Source of the DNA: Campylobacteraceae bacterium
Lineage (GTDB): Bacteria; Campylobacterota; Campylobacteria; Campylobacterales; Sulfurovaceae
Length of the DNA stretch: 25,762 nt
Direction of reading: 5' to 3'
NCBI GenBank assembly: GCA_026995985.1
Contig: JALWNF010000043.1
Span: forward strand, 1-25,762
This document shows positions 24,145-25,762 of the stretch, one piece after another (the stretch's first letter is position 1; every line of letters starts with the position of its first letter). The translations under genes and the position numbers were made by a program. Below the pieces are notes generated by a model. It saw only the letters and a program-made list of their open reading frames with translations, had not been told where the DNA came from and did not search any database.

Positions 24145-25728
24145 CTAAAAAATCTTCTCCACCATCAACTGCAAAGTAACACGATTGTTAAAGCGATTCT
24201 CATTTATCTCATAAACTACAGAGACCACTTGCCCTATGTGAAAAACCTCTTTAGTCTTAAAAAGTACAGCCTGTTGCACTACTCCATTTTGAGAAAAAGT
24301 AAAACGTCTATGCTCTTTAGATTTCCCCATATCATTGACATCTTCTATAATAACATTGCTACTAATAAACTTTGGACGTGGATTTCCTTGACCATACGGC
24401 TCAAAACTCTTAAGTAGATTCACAAGTTCAAAGTCAATATGTGAAAAACTTAGTTCACCTAAAATATCTGGGTCAATCAGTTGCTTAGGGTAGTTTTGTG
24501 CTTTGTAGTGTTGTTGCAACTCCTGCTTAAACTGCTCTAAATTTTTAGCCTCTAAACTAAGTCCTATGGCAGATTCGTGTCCTCCAAATTTTTTAAGAAT
24601 AGGACGACAGAGGTTAGTTACCTTAAAGAGATTGCAGACATGAAAACTACGACCACTACCTTTAAAGTCTCCATTTTCATCCCGTGTTAAGACAATGCAA
24701 GGCTTCTCAAAACGTCTACCAATTCTAGCAGCAACAATTCCTATAACCCCCTCATGCCAATCCTCTCCGGTAACTACTAAGATGTCATCGTCAATATCTA
24801 CCTGCTCTATTGCCTCATCTGTAATTTTCTGCTCCATAGCTTTTCTAGTTTCATTAAACTCCACTAGACGCTCTAAACGGACTCTTGCATCATAGATATT
24901 GGAGCTTAAGAGAAACTCAACTGACCATTTAGCATCGTCCATACGTCCTGCTGAGTTTAGCACAGGAGCAATCTGAAAACCAATATCTTCAGCATTTAAT
25001 ACCTCTTTATCTAAATGTTGTCTAAAAGCTTTAATAGCAGGTAACTCTGAACGATTTAAAAGTTGTAAACCAGCCTTTACCATAGCACGGTTAATATGGT
25101 GTAGAGGCATCATATCTGCTATGATTGCTATGCTAACCAACCCTAGGTATGCCTTTAGGTCTATTTTTGCCTTTAAAGCCCTGCTGAGTGACGCTATGAG
25201 GTACCATGCAATTTGAGCCCCACATATCTCTTCATAAGGAAAAGTACACTCCTCTTGTTTTTGGTTGACAATAGCATAAGCTTCAGGCAACGTAGAGGGG
25301 ACAATATGATGGTCTGTAATAATTAGGTCAACTCCAAGCCTTTTACACTCCTTTGAAGCCTCAATAGCAGATATACCATTGTCAACAGTAAAGACTAAAT
25401 CATAATCCTTAATTCTTGGAATAAGATTTGGTGAGAGTCCATACCCATCACGAAAACGGTTAGGGATTATCCAATCTAATTTAACTCCAATCTCTTCAAA
25501 GAACATCACCATAAGTGTAGTAGAGACAACTCCATCAACATCATAGTCACCTATCAATACTATCTTTTCACCTGTGTGAATAGCTTTTACTATACGTGCT
25601 GTGGCTCTATCTATATCTTTAAACTCTGATGGTTTTGGTAAATCGGCTAGAGAGAGGTGACCATATTTGCTAAATCTTTTTTGGAGTTTTTGGGATATTT
25701 GGGTTGGAGTTATTTTAGGGTAGGGCAT
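24145..25728 (-). CDS. recJ: Single-stranded-DNA-specific exonuclease RecJ
   Basis: A 5'-3' single-strand exonuclease of the DHH superfamily, acting in RecF-type recombination and mismatch/base excision repair. It is 527 residues from the chosen start. The metal-binding motifs are DYDVDG (61-66), VDNG (116-119) and DHH (139-141), with NSAGRMDDA and GHESAIGLSL later, the latter in the DHHA1 domain, and a C-terminal OB-like domain (from about 430, EPYGQGNPRPKF). The frame is open to 25752 by way of a TTG, but the ATG at 25728 has AAAGGA at good spacing. It is full length. Confidence 0.95.
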   Translation of the reverse strand: MPYPKITPTQISQKLQKRFSKYGHLSLADLPKPSEFKDIDRATARIVKAIHTGEKIVLIGDYDVDGVVSTTLMVMFFEEIGVKLDWIIPNRFRDGYGLSPNLIPRIKDYDLVFTVDNGISAIEASKECKRLGVDLIITDHHIVPSTLPEAYAIVNQKQEECTFPYEEICGAQIAWYLIASLSRALKAKIDLKAYLGLVSIAIIADMMPLHHINRAMVKAGLQLLNRSELPAIKAFRQHLDKEVLNAEDIGFQIAPVLNSAGRMDDAKWSVEFLLSSNIYDARVRLERLVEFNETRKAMEQKITDEAIEQVDIDDDILVVTGEDWHEGVIGIVAARIGRRFEKPCIVLTRDENGDFKGSGRSFHVCNLFKVTNLCRPILKKFGGHESAIGLSLEAKNLEQFKQELQQHYKAQNYPKQLIDPDILGELSFSHIDFELVNLLKSFEPYGQGNPRPKFISSNVIIEDVNDMGKSKEHRRFTFSQNGVVQQAVLFKTKEVFHIGQVVSVVYEINENRFNNRVTLQLMVEKIF

Positions 25729-25741
25729 ATTTTGTCCTTTG

Positions 25742-25762
25742 TTATTTTGCAAATGGGGGGGC
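25742..25762 (-). CDS. Possible last codons of an upstream gene
   Basis: Reading the minus strand from the window edge, GCC-CCC-CCA-TTT-GCA-AAA-TAA gives A-P-P-F-A-K and a stop 13 bases before recJ. In relatives pyrG often precedes recJ, but seven codons cannot establish identity. The frame contains a C7 homopolymer (25755-25761). Confidence 0.2.
   Translation of the reverse strand, partial: APPFAK

Noticed and set aside
1..25762. CRISPR array, tRNA/rRNA genes, prophage, toxin-antitoxin or anti-phage defence genes
   Set aside because: No regularly spaced repeats, no cloverleaf or rRNA segments, and no ORF with motifs of these families were seen on either strand.

Overview
The window looks like a core-chromosome segment of a low-GC member of the Campylobacterota (epsilonproteobacteria). 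The signs are the AT-rich coding style, TATAAT-type -10 boxes with little visible -35, an RNase J with a long basic N-terminal extension, and gene neighbourhoods such as RluA-family synthase / purB / nrdA and rlmN / nucleosidase-like / ksgA / rnj. From memory, Campylobacter jejuni carries these two blocks on either side of its replication origin. I cannot name the genus with confidence.

Layout. Positions 1-88 hold the tail of an unrecognised plus-strand gene. 361-3954 is nrdA (ribonucleotide reductase, large subunit) interrupted by a 402-residue intein with a LAGLIDADG homing endonuclease, placed directly in front of the catalytic thiyl-radical cysteine. Then come purB, a divergent RluA-family pseudouridine synthase, a pair of GC-rich hairpins, a 31-codon membrane mini-gene, rlmN, a short purine-nucleosidase-like gene and hisF. 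Opposite hisF run ksgA and rnj (overlapping), then a membrane-anchored helix-hairpin-helix protein. A minus-strand group gspF / RDD / MFS follows, then comM on the plus strand, a BaiN-type flavoprotein with a TPR lipoprotein (minus), a thiamine-binding MTH1187-type protein, purM and a LysR regulator (plus). The end is a minus-strand run of recJ, a 29-codon mini-gene, dacB and mobA.

The most striking non-coding signal is a cluster of five 16-bp sites matching the universal bacterial parS centromere (TGTTTCACGTGAAACA) between 4059 and 8124. Four are perfect and one has a single mismatch. Two lie inside coding sequence. This marks the segment as a ParB loading zone, so it is probably close to oriC, although parA, parB and dnaA are not in the window.

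The genes are mostly housekeeping: nucleotide supply (nrdA, purB, purM, nucleosidase-like), RNA modification and decay (RluA-type synthase, rlmN, ksgA, rnj), DNA recombination and uptake (recJ, comM), cell wall (dacB) and cofactors (mobA, thiamine-binding protein). No CRISPR, tRNA, rRNA, insertion sequence, phage or recognisable defence island was seen. The intein is the only clear selfish element.
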